Assembly (NCBI RefSeq): GCF_015207655.1
Contig: NZ_JADEWN010000004.1
Span: 62,001 to 126,000, forward strand
Length of the DNA: 64,000 nt
Direction: 5' to 3'
DNA from: Gloeocapsopsis crepidinum LEGE 06123
GTDB lineage: Bacteria > Cyanobacteriota > Cyanobacteriia > Cyanobacteriales > Chroococcidiopsidaceae
The translations under genes and the position numbers were made by a program. The notes under the pieces are model-generated. The model was given only the letters and a program-made list of their open reading frames with translations, did not search any database and had not been told where the DNA came from. Numbering within the stretch: the first letter of the stretch is position 1; each line of letters begins with the position of its first letter. Below, piece after piece: positions 26,139 through 34,797 of this stretch.

Positions 26139-27908
26139 TTATGGAACAAATGCCATCACAGCAGCGGGTGAACCTGAACCGTTTTGTAAGCGTAAAATGC
26201 CGATCGCTAACGTAGTTCCACGGATAGGTAATTGATCGAGATTCGTTAAATTTTCTAAGACAATTCTTGGTTTTTCTAGTACTAAACGATTAGTTGTCAA
26301 CATGGTATCTTGTCCAGGATCGACACCGTGCGTATCAATTCCTACTCCAGCAATTTGGCGTTGTAGCAGAAACTGCGTTGCATTCTTGCTAAATCCTGGG
26401 AAATGAAGATTACTAGATGAATCTGCATTGAGAAATGCTGCTTTATCCCACCATTTGTTTTGCCAACCTGTGTACAGTAACACCACGCCTCCAGGTTCAA
26501 TTTCACCGTGTTGTTGCTCCCAAGTTAAAATATCAGCAACGCTCAAAGTGTAGTCAGGATTTGCTGCTTGTGCTTTGATATTTAAAACAACAGCAGGTAC
26601 AACTAATAAATTTGCAGGATATTGATCGATTCCTACTCCATCAGTGTAAAAACTTTTAGGTGCATTGATATGCGTTGCAGTATGTTCGCCTAAAGAGAAA
26701 CGCCGGAGGTAATAACCATCTTGATTTAACTCAGCAACAGTTTCAAATTCTACAGGTGGATCGCCTAGCCATTGAGGAATATCAGGATGAATAACGTGAC
26801 TGAGATGAATGACTTGGGAATAGGTAATGTTTTGACTTTTTGGGTGATATCGCTGTGGTGAAGTTAATTGCTTTAAAGTCGCTTCCATAATTGCAGGAGT
26901 TTGCCCCGAAACCGTATATACTAGGGCTTCACGATAAACTCGTTGTGCTGGACGATCGCTATTATTGGCACTCCCACTCGAAACTGTGATTGCTGCGTGT
27001 GCAGTGCGTACTGCTAAATCAATAGCCCATGCTCGAAGTCGTACTTTTTGTGTAAATGTAGAATAGTGTGCTTGGGCGATCGCCTCTCGACATTCACTCA
27101 ATTCTCGATCTAACGCGGTAAAAGCTTCATCAATAAAAGCCAAAGATTTTGCTTGCGCTGCTGCTTGTATAATATCTAATCCCGCCATTGCACATCCTAT
27201 TGCTAATGGAGTTGCTCGCAGAATATTTTTGATATCGTTATTATGAATCCACTCCGCAGGTTTAATAAAGACAACGCGATCGCTTGGTAAAAAGAAGCGA
27301 GTCAAAGTTGCGCTGAGTGTACTTGTCGATCTCATTGAGGCGAGTTGCATGGGAGTGCCAAAAGCGATCGCACCACCAGTTGCTTGTTGTGTCTCTACAA
27401 AAGCTACAATGCCAAAAACAGCACCACCATCTGCTAAAGTTGCAGCAACAATAAATTCAGAAAACAAGTTCCAACCAGTTACCCAAGGCACAAATCCATC
27501 AATTTGATATCCTCCTGCTACAGGTATCGCTACAGTTGTTGGATCTCCTAACCGTCGAATGTGCGAAAAGCCCACACCAAGTAAAACGTCTCCATTACCC
27601 ATGTGCGGAAGATATGCTTGTTGTAATGCAGAATTACGACTTTGTACCAACATCCCCGCAGCACTTTGGTGTTGTGTTTGTAAAAAAGCTAACGCACCAG
27701 AATACCTAGCTACCAATTCTTGAAAACTTGCAAAAACTTCATCACTGACACCATATCCGCCCCATTGTTGTGGTACTCGTAATGCAAGTAATCCTAAATT
27801 GCCTAATCCTTTGAGGGCTTTGAGTAATACATCTGAGTTAATGTCAATCTCGTTAGCTAATGGTGCAACTTCTTTAACTAAATAAGATTTGGCTGTGTCT
27901 AGGATCAT
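26139..27908 (-). CDS. acyl-CoA dehydrogenase-like domain fused to a cyclase (kynurenine-formamidase-like) domain
   Basis: A 589-aa two-domain protein. Residues 1-345 resemble a flavin acyl-CoA dehydrogenase or monooxygenase: LGLLALRVPQQWGGYGVSDE, the flavin-side segment GVGFSHIRRLGDP, and a C-terminal helical bundle ending VYREALVYTVSGQTP. Residues about 363-589 are a cyclase/kynurenine-formamidase-like domain: VIHLSHVIHPDIPQW, the metal motif HTATHINAP at 409-417, and GIDTHGVDPGQD. In KynB the motif is H-x-G-T-H-x-D-x-P-x-H; here Asp is Asn415 and the final His is Ser419. Activity of the second domain may be altered. The fusion joins dehydrogenation with ring or amide hydrolysis, substrate unknown. 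Confidence 0.82.
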   Translation of the reverse strand: MILDTAKSYLVKEVAPLANEIDINSDVLLKALKGLGNLGLLALRVPQQWGGYGVSDEVFASFQELVARYSGALAFLQTQHQSAAGMLVQSRNSALQQAYLPHMGNGDVLLGVGFSHIRRLGDPTTVAIPVAGGYQIDGFVPWVTGWNLFSEFIVAATLADGGAVFGIVAFVETQQATGGAIAFGTPMQLASMRSTSTLSATLTRFFLPSDRVVFIKPAEWIHNNDIKNILRATPLAIGCAMAGLDIIQAAAQAKSLAFIDEAFTALDRELSECREAIAQAHYSTFTQKVRLRAWAIDLAVRTAHAAITVSSGSANNSDRPAQRVYREALVYTVSGQTPAIMEATLKQLTSPQRYHPKSQNITYSQVIHLSHVIHPDIPQWLGDPPVEFETVAELNQDGYYLRRFSLGEHTATHINAPKSFYTDGVGIDQYPANLLVVPAVVLNIKAQAANPDYTLSVADILTWEQQHGEIEPGGVVLLYTGWQNKWWDKAAFLNADSSSNLHFPGFSKNATQFLLQRQIAGVGIDTHGVDPGQDTMLTTNRLVLEKPRIVLENLTNLDQLPIRGTTLAIGILRLQNGSGSPAAVMAFVP

Positions 27909-27912
27909 TGGA

Positions 27913-27933
27913 AGTTATGAGTTATGAGTTATG
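27913..27933. repeat. short tandem repeat AGTTATG x3
   Basis: Three perfect copies of the heptamer AGTTATG, followed by a partial fourth, lie just upstream of the dehydrogenase-cyclase fusion gene. Heptameric short tandem repeats are common between cyanobacterial genes. No function is claimed. Confidence 0.7.
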
Positions 27934-28008
27934 AGTTTTGAATTGGTAAGTGCATAGGCATATAGGATTACGCCAGAATGGAATTTTTAGTAGTGTTGTC
28001 GATTAAGC

Positions 28009-28425
28009 ATGATTTACCAAAACCACATCACTTTATCAACTCAAATGCACGGTGATATGCATGACATTACCGATCAGGTTAACTCCATTGTGCAAAAGTC
28101 GGGAATTAAGACTGGAATGGTGCATGTATTTAATGTAGGTAGTACCGCCTCGATTGGTACAATTGAATTTGAACCAGGGTTGCAGCGTGATTTACCTGAA
28201 CTTCTTAACAAGCTCATTCCACCAAGTCGCGAATACGGACACGAGCAAATGTGGCATGATGGCAATGGACACTCGCATTTGCAAGCGACATGGTTAGGTC
28301 CGTCACTAACAGTACCTGTGCAAAATGGCAAGCTAGAGTTGGGGACTTGGCAGCAAATCTTTCATTTAGAATGTGACGTCAAGCCACGCCAGCGGAAAGT
28401 AGTTGTCACAATATATGGGGAGTGA
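28009..28425 (+). CDS. YjbQ/UPF0047 family protein
   Basis: A 138-aa protein matching the YjbQ (UPF0047) family from its first residues. It has VQKSGIKTGMVHVFNVGSTA, the conserved MWHDGNGHSHLQATWLG with two His and an Asp, SLTVPVQNGKLELGTWQQIF, and a terminal HLECDVKPRQRKVVVTIYG. Family members have been described as weak thiamine-phosphate-synthase-like enzymes. The true role is unsettled. Length and start agree with the family. It is divergent from the preceding gene and 68 bp ahead of a flavoprotein gene, possibly in one transcript. Confidence 0.9.
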   Translation: MIYQNHITLSTQMHGDMHDITDQVNSIVQKSGIKTGMVHVFNVGSTASIGTIEFEPGLQRDLPELLNKLIPPSREYGHEQMWHDGNGHSHLQATWLGPSLTVPVQNGKLELGTWQQIFHLECDVKPRQRKVVVTIYGE

Positions 28426-28492
28426 TTAGTGGCGCTTTGGCTAGTGATTAGCAACTCGATTTAATAAAAGTATGTAGCAGCAAGTAAACATT

Positions 28493-29926
28493 ATGGCAGT
28501 AGAATACGATCTCGTTGTGATTGGCGGCGGTTCTGGTGGATTAGTTGTTGCGGGAGTCGCTGCTGCACTTAAAGCCAAAGTTGCTTTGGTAGAACGCGAT
28601 CGCTTGGGTGGTGATTGTTTGTGGAATGGTTGCGTTCCGAGTAAATCTTTGATTCATGCATCGCGCATCGCCTACGAAGTCAAACACGCCTCGCAATTTG
28701 GGATTCACTGTAACGATCCACACATTGATTTTGCTAAAGCGATTGGACACGTACACAGTGCGATCGCTGCAATTGAACCGCATGATTCGCCTCAACGCTT
28801 TGAATCTTTGGGTGCTGAAGTAATTTTCGGTAGTGGTGAATTTGTTGATAAAAACACCTTTATCGTTAATAATCGTCGTTTAAGAGCAAGAGCATTTGTG
28901 ATTGCAACAGGTTCGCGCCCTGCGGTTCCTAACATTCCTGGATTACAAGCAGCAGGTTTTATTACGAACGAAGAAGTTTTTGAAATTACTGAACGCCCCG
29001 ATACTTTAGGTATTGTTGGTGGTGGACCTATTGGTTGTGAATTAGGGCAAGCTTTTGCACGATTAGGTTCCAAAGTGACAATTATTGGTAGTAGCGATCG
29101 CCTATTACCTAAAGAAGATCCTGAAGCTGCCGCTGTTGTACAGCAGCAATTGATTTCTGAAGGCATCCAAGTCTTAACAAAAACAAGAGCAGAACGTGTC
29201 GAAGTTGTCAACGAGAAAAAGTACTTAATTGCTGGAAATGAAAAAATAGCCGTCGATCAAATTCTGATAGCAACTGGACGCAACCCGAATGTGGAATCCT
29301 TAAATTTAGAAGCCGCAGGAGTCGAACTGCATCAAAGTTCTAAAAAAGGAATTCGCGTCAACGCCAAACTGCAAACAACAAACCCTCGAATTTACGCTTG
29401 TGGTGATGTGATTGGTGGTTATCAATTTACTCACGTTGCCAGCCACGAAGCAAACGTTATTATCAGAAATGCTCTATTTCTACCAATTCTTAAAGTAGAT
29501 TATCGCGTTATTCCCTGGGCGACATTTACCGAGCCTGAATTAGCCCGCGTTGGTTTAACCGAAGCCGAAGCAAGAAAACGCTACGGTAATAATATTGATG
29601 TCATTAAACAAGAATATGCAGACGTAGATCGCGCCCAAGCTGAAGCTGCGACTCAAGGCTTTGCCAAAATTATTACTAAACGCAACGGTGAAATTCTTGG
29701 CGCGCATATCGTAGGTGCATCCGCAGGCGAATTAATTCATGAAATTATCTTAGCAATGTCGCATAAACTTAAAATTTCTGCCTTGGGGGGGATTCATATT
29801 TACCCAACACTTGCAGAAGTTGTCAGTAAAGCAGCTTTTGCCCGAACGCAAGAGAAATACGAAAAAAATTACACCCTACAAAAAATATTAGAAAAATTGT
29901 TTCGCTTAATGCGATCGCTAGGATAA
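28493..29926 (+). CDS. MerA-like FAD-dependent disulfide oxidoreductase
   Basis: A 477-aa class-I pyridine-nucleotide disulfide oxidoreductase. FAD site GGGSGG at 11-16, redox-active CLWNGC with Cys42 and Cys47, NAD(P) site GIVGGGPIGCELGQAFARLG, ATGRNPN, and the FAD segment IYACGDVIGGYQFTHVA. The C-terminal dimer domain reads IYPTLAEVVSKA where lipoamide dehydrogenases have HPT, so the general-base His is replaced by Tyr. The C-terminal Cys pair of mercuric reductases is also absent. It is therefore neither a standard lipoamide dehydrogenase nor a full mercuric reductase; cyanobacterial Slr1849-like proteins are the closest idea. Electron acceptor unknown. Confidence 0.86.
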   Translation: MAVEYDLVVIGGGSGGLVVAGVAAALKAKVALVERDRLGGDCLWNGCVPSKSLIHASRIAYEVKHASQFGIHCNDPHIDFAKAIGHVHSAIAAIEPHDSPQRFESLGAEVIFGSGEFVDKNTFIVNNRRLRARAFVIATGSRPAVPNIPGLQAAGFITNEEVFEITERPDTLGIVGGGPIGCELGQAFARLGSKVTIIGSSDRLLPKEDPEAAAVVQQQLISEGIQVLTKTRAERVEVVNEKKYLIAGNEKIAVDQILIATGRNPNVESLNLEAAGVELHQSSKKGIRVNAKLQTTNPRIYACGDVIGGYQFTHVASHEANVIIRNALFLPILKVDYRVIPWATFTEPELARVGLTEAEARKRYGNNIDVIKQEYADVDRAQAEAATQGFAKIITKRNGEILGAHIVGASAGELIHEIILAMSHKLKISALGGIHIYPTLAEVVSKAAFARTQEKYEKNYTLQKILEKLFRLMRSLG

Positions 29927-29985
29927 ACTATCGGTTTTTAAGTTCAAACTCTCGTACGCACTGATAGCCAAGGAAAAGCGATGTG

Positions 29986-30435
29986 ATGCAAAAAAACACT
30001 GAGTCAAAACTATACGATCGAGATTTCAATTTATGGCTAGAGGATACAGTTGTTAAACTCAGAGGGCATGATGTAGATAATTTAGACTGGGAAAACTTGA
30101 TCGAGGAAATTATAGCTTTGGGAAAAAGTGAGAAGCGAGAACTAATTCACCGATTGGAAGTCCTCTTATCTCATTTACTCAAACGCATCTATATCGATTC
30201 TGCCTATGATAATCGTGGCTGGGAATTAACAATCAAAGAACAACGAAGACAAATACAACTTCAGTTAGAACAGTCTCCTAGCCTCAAAACATATTTTACA
30301 GAAATTTTTGATGACTGTTGGCAGTATGCTTTAACGCAAGTCAAGCTTGAATATGCCAAAGTTCCGTTTCCTGAACATTGGGAGTTTAGCAGCGATGTTG
30401 AGGCAATATTGTCACAAGAGTTTTGGTTACAATAA
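29986..30435 (+). CDS. DUF29 family protein
   Basis: A 149-aa protein of the DUF29 family, common and multicopy in cyanobacteria and without known function. The pattern is classic: LYDRDFNLWLEDTVVKLR, LDWENLIEEIIALGKSEKRE, LLSHLLKRIYIDS, RRQIQLQLEQSPSLK, then PFPEHWEFSSDVEAIL. It is mostly helical with no membrane segment. Start ATG 29986 is preferred to GTG 29983. It is intact, in contrast to the DUF29 fragment at 19326. It lies 59 bp behind the flavoprotein gene; a functional link is not implied. Confidence 0.9.
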   Translation: MQKNTESKLYDRDFNLWLEDTVVKLRGHDVDNLDWENLIEEIIALGKSEKRELIHRLEVLLSHLLKRIYIDSAYDNRGWELTIKEQRRQIQLQLEQSPSLKTYFTEIFDDCWQYALTQVKLEYAKVPFPEHWEFSSDVEAILSQEFWLQ

Positions 30436-30585
30436 AATACTTTAAACTTCAACTCGTAGCTGTAACAAATTATAATTTTTCCTTCTCCCCTGCATCTGAA
30501 GCCCTCTGTTTTCCTCTATGTAGCAACCTTAAAGAAAAACGGTATAAGCTGGAAGCGCTGCTAATTGAGGAGTGAACTAAGCTAT

Positions 30586-31419
30586 ATGCACTGGCTGTTA
30601 TCTGGATCTTTGAGTGTAGAGAAACTAACAGTTGCGATCGCCGATCTTCCTTCATCTTTACAGGGTACTAAGCTAGTACAACTTTCGGATCTTCATTATG
30701 ATGGCTTGCGACTGTCCGAAGAAATGTTAGCGCAAGCGATCGCTGCTAGCAACGAAGCCGAACCCGATCTGATTGTTCTTACTGGCGATTATGTCACCGA
30801 CGACCCTACCCCAATTCATCAACTCGTCCTTCGACTAAAACACCTGCAAAGCCGTCATGGTATTTGCGCAGTACTCGGAAACCACGATATTTATTACCCC
30901 CAATCGCAAGCCGAAATTACTAAAGCACTAACTAGCATCGACATTGATGTTCTCTGGAATCAAATTGCTTATCCTTTTGGTGCCAGATTACCGATTGTCG
31001 GACTTGCAGATTACTGGTCAAAAGAATTTAAAGTCAAACCTGTAATGCGTCAACTCGATAACAATATACCCCGCATTGTTTTGTCACACAATCCAGATAC
31101 TGCACAAATTTTGAAAAAATGGCGCGTAGATTTGCAACTATCTGGTCATACACACGGCGGTCAATTTACGATTCCTGGCATGGGACCCGCTATATCTATT
31201 TATAAAGACTTTCGACGTAGCCTTCCCAAACAAATGCGGCGTTGGGTTCCGTTTATGCAAAAAGAATGCGCCAAAGTTGTCAGACATTGGGAATGGGCGC
31301 AGGGATATCATCGTGTAGGTGAAAATCAGTTGTATGTCAATCGTGGTTTAGGAACATATTTTCCTGGACGCTTCTTTTGTCCCCCAGAAGTTACTGTGAT
31401 TACCTTAGTGACTGCCTGA
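30586..31419 (+). CDS. calcineurin-like metallophosphoesterase
   Basis: A 277-aa metallophosphoesterase of the YkuE/YaeI type. All five metal-site blocks are present: QLSDLHYDG, VLTGDYV, VLGNHDIYYP, LSHNPD and SGHTHGGQF. Translation from ATG 30586 is favoured; a GAGGAG at 30567-30572 lies 13 nt upstream. A TTG at 30565 would overlap that site. There is no clear signal peptide or membrane anchor, so it is probably cytosolic or loosely bound. Substrates in the family range from cyclic nucleotides to lipid headgroups such as UDP-diacylglucosamine; the sequence does not decide. Confidence 0.88.
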   Translation: MHWLLSGSLSVEKLTVAIADLPSSLQGTKLVQLSDLHYDGLRLSEEMLAQAIAASNEAEPDLIVLTGDYVTDDPTPIHQLVLRLKHLQSRHGICAVLGNHDIYYPQSQAEITKALTSIDIDVLWNQIAYPFGARLPIVGLADYWSKEFKVKPVMRQLDNNIPRIVLSHNPDTAQILKKWRVDLQLSGHTHGGQFTIPGMGPAISIYKDFRRSLPKQMRRWVPFMQKECAKVVRHWEWAQGYHRVGENQLYVNRGLGTYFPGRFFCPPEVTVITLVTA

Positions 31420-31458
31420 GTAAATAATGGTTAGTAAATACCAATCAACTGATCGCTA

Positions 31459-31510
31459 ATTAACTAAATTATGGCAGTTTATTAACACAATGATAGTCAG
31501 TTCTTAACAA
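31459..31510 (+). promoter_or_regulatory. candidate Pho-box-like array upstream of phytase/GDPD gene
   Basis: Three TTAAC-core octamers, ATTAACTA (31459), ATTAACAC (31481) and CTTAACAA (31503), are spaced exactly 22 bp apart, twice the 11-bp period of cyanobacterial Pho boxes. The intermediate positions do not match. The downstream gene encodes phosphate-scavenging domains. The rest of the 31420-31805 gap shows only a GC-rich patch near 31530-31570 with a HIP1 site and the strong ribosome site AGGAGG at about 31789-31794. Confidence 0.4.
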
Positions 31511-31805
31511 TAGAGTGAGATATTGTTAGTGCCGCGATTGCGCACGGCGCAGCGCCAAAGGCGATCGCAGGTATACTTTCATTTTAGTTTTGTTAAGTGA
31601 AAGCTGAATTAAATAATTAGGACTACCGTAGTTCTTAGATCCCATCTCCTGAAATTGAAAGTCACTAGATATCTTTCGATGTGGATTGTTTGTAGAACTG
31701 CATCAGGTTTAGTCTAGCTTTGCTGTGCGCATAATTGGGACAAGTTTTACTAGTTAAACGTTGTCCTGACTAAAATTCCATTTTTTTTAGGAGGGGAGTC
31801 GAACG

Positions 31806-34586
31806 ATGCTGCAACTCCAAGGTTTTGCCAAATTACCCGCAGATACATTTGCAGAAGGACCGCCATCAGGACAATACAATAGTGATGGTTCTCTCAAACC
31901 CGAACCACCACCATTTCCTGGACAGCCTGTTCAAGGTTTTAGTGCAGTCCAATTTGCTGATGAGAATTCTTTCTGGTTTCTTTCAGATAATGGCTTTGGT
32001 AATAAGTTAAATAGTCAAGATTATCTCCTACGTGTTTACCGTCTCGATCCGAGTTTTAGAGGCGCAGACAATAAAGATGGTAGTGTAGATGTTCTCAACT
32101 TTATTCAACTTGCCGATCCTGATAATAAAATACCATTTCCCATCAAAAATGAAGACACAAATGCCCGACTTCTAACTGGTTTCGATTTTGATGCAGAGTC
32201 CTTTGTTGTTGCTGCTGATGGGACGCTTTGGGTAGGCGAGGAGTTTGGACCTTATTTATTACATTTTGATCAAACAGGTAAACTACTAGATGCACCAATT
32301 CCAACACCAAATTTTGACTCAGGTGATTTTGTGCGATCGCCGGATAATCCTGACGTGTTAGCTGGTGATGCTACTGCCAATCTTAATCGTTCTAGAGGCT
32401 ATGAAGGCTTAGCAATTACTCCTGATAAAACAAAGCTGTATGCTTTACTTGAAGGTACTGTAACAGGCGATCCAGAAGATGCTTTGCGAATTTACGAATT
32501 CGATTTAGCAACCAAAGAATTTACTGGAATCAAAGGCTATTACCGCAAAGAAAATCCTGACTATGCAATTGGGGACTTTGCAGTAATCAACGAAAACGAA
32601 TACTTAGCGATCGAGCGTGATAATTTGAGTGGAGACGAAGCGCAATTTAAGAAGATTTACAAAGTTGATTTATCACAACAAGATGCAAATGGTTATGTAG
32701 CAAAACAAGAAATCGGAGATCTTTTGAATATTCGCGACCCTCAAGATCTTAATGCCGATTCTAGCACAACGTTTACATTTCCATTTGTCACAATTGAAAA
32801 CGTCTTAGTCATTGACGAAAATACAATTCTTGTAGCTAACGACAATAATTACCCTGCAACAGGTGGACGTTCAGATACTGAATCAGACCACAATGAAATT
32901 ATTATGTTGAAGTTAGATCAACCCTTAAATCTCGATCCGCGTGTTGGTATCAGTCCGATTATTGGTAGTAACTTGCGCTTTGGTACTCCTGGCGAGGATG
33001 AACTGTTCGCGACGCGCAACGATACCGTATTTGGCGGTGCAGGTGACGATACTTTAGATGCTACCGCAGGTCAAGGTGGTAATCGTTTGTATGGCAACAG
33101 TGGTAACGATGAACTACTAGCAGGTCTCAACGACCGCCTGTTTGGCGATCAGGGTCACGATCTCCTCGATGCTTCTCAAGGACGTGGCGGTAATCGACTT
33201 TACGGTGGCGCAGGTAACGATACTTTATTCGCTGGTAGCGCCGATCGCCTATTTGGTGGTGACGGTGACGACGTGCTATTTGCGGGTACTGGAAATAGTA
33301 TTCTCACAGGTGGCGATGGTCAAGATCAATTTTGGATTGTTGCCGCAGAGACTCCCACATCACCAAATACAATTCGTGACTTTCAATCAGATGTTGATGT
33401 TATTGGTTTAGGTGCAGGTTTAGCGTTTGTTGATTTAGCGATCGCCCAAACTGGAAGCAACACAACAATTAGTCTTAAAGATGGCACAGAATTAGCTATT
33501 CTTGAAGGAGTTGATGCGGGTACAATTTCAATTTCGGATTTTGTGAGTACTGCACCTCGTCCCCTCATTATCGGTCACAGAGGCGCGAGTGGTTTACGTC
33601 CAGAACACACTCTAGCCGCTTACGAGTTAGCAATCGATCAAGGTGCTGATTACATCGAACCTGATATCGTTGCAACTAAAGATGGTGTTTTAGTGGCGCG
33701 TCACGAAAATGAAATTTCTGGTACGACTGATGTCGCAGATCGCTTAGAATTTGCAGACCGTCAAACAACCAAAACCATTGATGGAGTCGAAGTCACAGGA
33801 TGGTTTACTGAAGACTTCACCTTAGCCGAACTAAAAACTCTCCGCGCCAAAGAACGTCTACCTGAACTCCGCAGTACAGAATACGACGGTTTATATGAAG
33901 TTCCCACACTGCAAGAAATTATCGACTTAGCCCAGCGTAAAAGTGCTGAAGTTGGTCGCACGATTGGTCTCTATCCTGAAACAAAGCACCCAACATACTT
34001 TGATAGTATCGGACTATCGCTTGAAGAACCTTTGGTAGAGATTCTTGATGCGAATGGTTATAGCGATCGCGACGATCCTGTTTTCATTCAATCCTTTGAA
34101 ACAGCCAATCTCAAACAACTTGATGAATTAACCAATGTTCCTTTAATTCAATTACTCGGAGACAGTGGACAACCTTATGACTTCACTGTAAGTGGCGATC
34201 CGCGTACTTATCTCGATTTAACAACTCCTGATGAGTTGACAAATATTGCAACTTATGCAGTTGGAATTGGTCCTTCTAAACGACTAATCGTTCCTGTTGA
34301 TGAGGAAGGAAGATTGCAACCTCCGACATCCCTAATTGATGATGCCCATGCAGCAGGATTACTCGTTCACGCTTATACTTTCCGCAATGAAGACTTCTTC
34401 TTAGCTCCCGATTATCAAGGTAATCCAGAGTTGGAATACGAGCAATTCTTTAGCCTCGGACTTGATGGTTTGTTCACAGACTTTCCTGGAACAGGCTTTG
34501 AAGTCGCTAATCGGTTGTATCCTTTGACTGCTGCTGATCCTTTACTAGGAGTCGGTTTGCTCTCAACTGATACCTCTGTAGCTTAA
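31806..34586 (+). CDS. phytase-like esterase / RTX repeats / glycerophosphodiester phosphodiesterase fusion
   Basis: A 926-aa, probably secreted enzyme. Residues about 1-380 resemble the esterase-like phytase domain (FADENSFWFLSDNGFGN, TLWVGEEFGPYLLHFD, SRGYEGLAITPDKTKLYAL). Residues about 395-515 contain RTX calcium-binding nonapeptides such as GGAGDDTLD and GGDGDDVLF. Residues about 586-910 are a glycerophosphodiesterase domain with HRGASGLRPEHTLAAYE (His591), YIEPDIVATKDG and ARHENE. There is no N-terminal signal peptide; RTX proteins usually leave by type I secretion. It would release phosphate from organic phosphoesters outside the cell. An upstream TTAAC array suggests phosphate control. 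No secretion genes are adjacent. Confidence 0.9.
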   Translation: MLQLQGFAKLPADTFAEGPPSGQYNSDGSLKPEPPPFPGQPVQGFSAVQFADENSFWFLSDNGFGNKLNSQDYLLRVYRLDPSFRGADNKDGSVDVLNFIQLADPDNKIPFPIKNEDTNARLLTGFDFDAESFVVAADGTLWVGEEFGPYLLHFDQTGKLLDAPIPTPNFDSGDFVRSPDNPDVLAGDATANLNRSRGYEGLAITPDKTKLYALLEGTVTGDPEDALRIYEFDLATKEFTGIKGYYRKENPDYAIGDFAVINENEYLAIERDNLSGDEAQFKKIYKVDLSQQDANGYVAKQEIGDLLNIRDPQDLNADSSTTFTFPFVTIENVLVIDENTILVANDNNYPATGGRSDTESDHNEIIMLKLDQPLNLDPRVGISPIIGSNLRFGTPGEDELFATRNDTVFGGAGDDTLDATAGQGGNRLYGNSGNDELLAGLNDRLFGDQGHDLLDASQGRGGNRLYGGAGNDTLFAGSADRLFGGDGDDVLFAGTGNSILTGGDGQDQFWIVAAETPTSPNTIRDFQSDVDVIGLGAGLAFVDLAIAQTGSNTTISLKDGTELAILEGVDAGTISISDFVSTAPRPLIIGHRGASGLRPEHTLAAYELAIDQGADYIEPDIVATKDGVLVARHENEISGTTDVADRLEFADRQTTKTIDGVEVTGWFTEDFTLAELKTLRAKERLPELRSTEYDGLYEVPTLQEIIDLAQRKSAEVGRTIGLYPETKHPTYFDSIGLSLEEPLVEILDANGYSDRDDPVFIQSFETANLKQLDELTNVPLIQLLGDSGQPYDFTVSGDPRTYLDLTTPDELTNIATYAVGIGPSKRLIVPVDEEGRLQPPTSLIDDAHAAGLLVHAYTFRNEDFFLAPDYQGNPELEYEQFFSLGLDGLFTDFPGTGFEVANRLYPLTAADPLLGVGLLSTDTSVA

Positions 34587-34601
34587 TTAGATGTAACAAT
34601 A

Positions 34602-34623
34602 AGGGCGATCGCGCGATCGCCCT
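34602..34623. terminator. HIP1-based perfect palindrome, likely terminator
   Basis: A 22-bp perfect palindrome made of AGGGCGATCGC followed by its own reverse complement, 15 bp after the stop of the phytase/GDPD gene. It contains two HIP1-type GCGATCGC cores sharing their junction. It would form a stable GC-rich hairpin but lacks a U-tract. Confidence 0.5.
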
Positions 34624-34644
34624 CAATTCATTGGCTTTGCTAAT

Positions 34645-34775
34645 CTAATAGATCTCCTGCACAAATCGAAAAATTATCTATGTCATTCTGAACAAAACAC
34701 TTCACGGAGTTTACCCTTGAGCGATAGCGAAGGGTTCAAGATGACATATAAAGTATTCATGCAGGAGGTCTAATG
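34645..34775. repeat. MITE-like palindromic element
   Basis: A non-coding element of about 130 bp with imperfect terminal inverted repeats: left CTAATAGATCTCCTGCA (34645-34661), right TGCAGGAGGTCTAATG (34760-34775). Inner arms TGTCATTCTGAAC (34681) and GTTCAAGATGACA (about 34733-34745) also pair, around a central ACCCTT/AAGGGT hairpin. The whole can fold into one long hairpin. It contains no gene. It is probably a mobilised miniature element, but only one copy was noticed in this window. Confidence 0.7.
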
Positions 34776-34797
34776 AATAAGCAAGAACGACTAGTCA

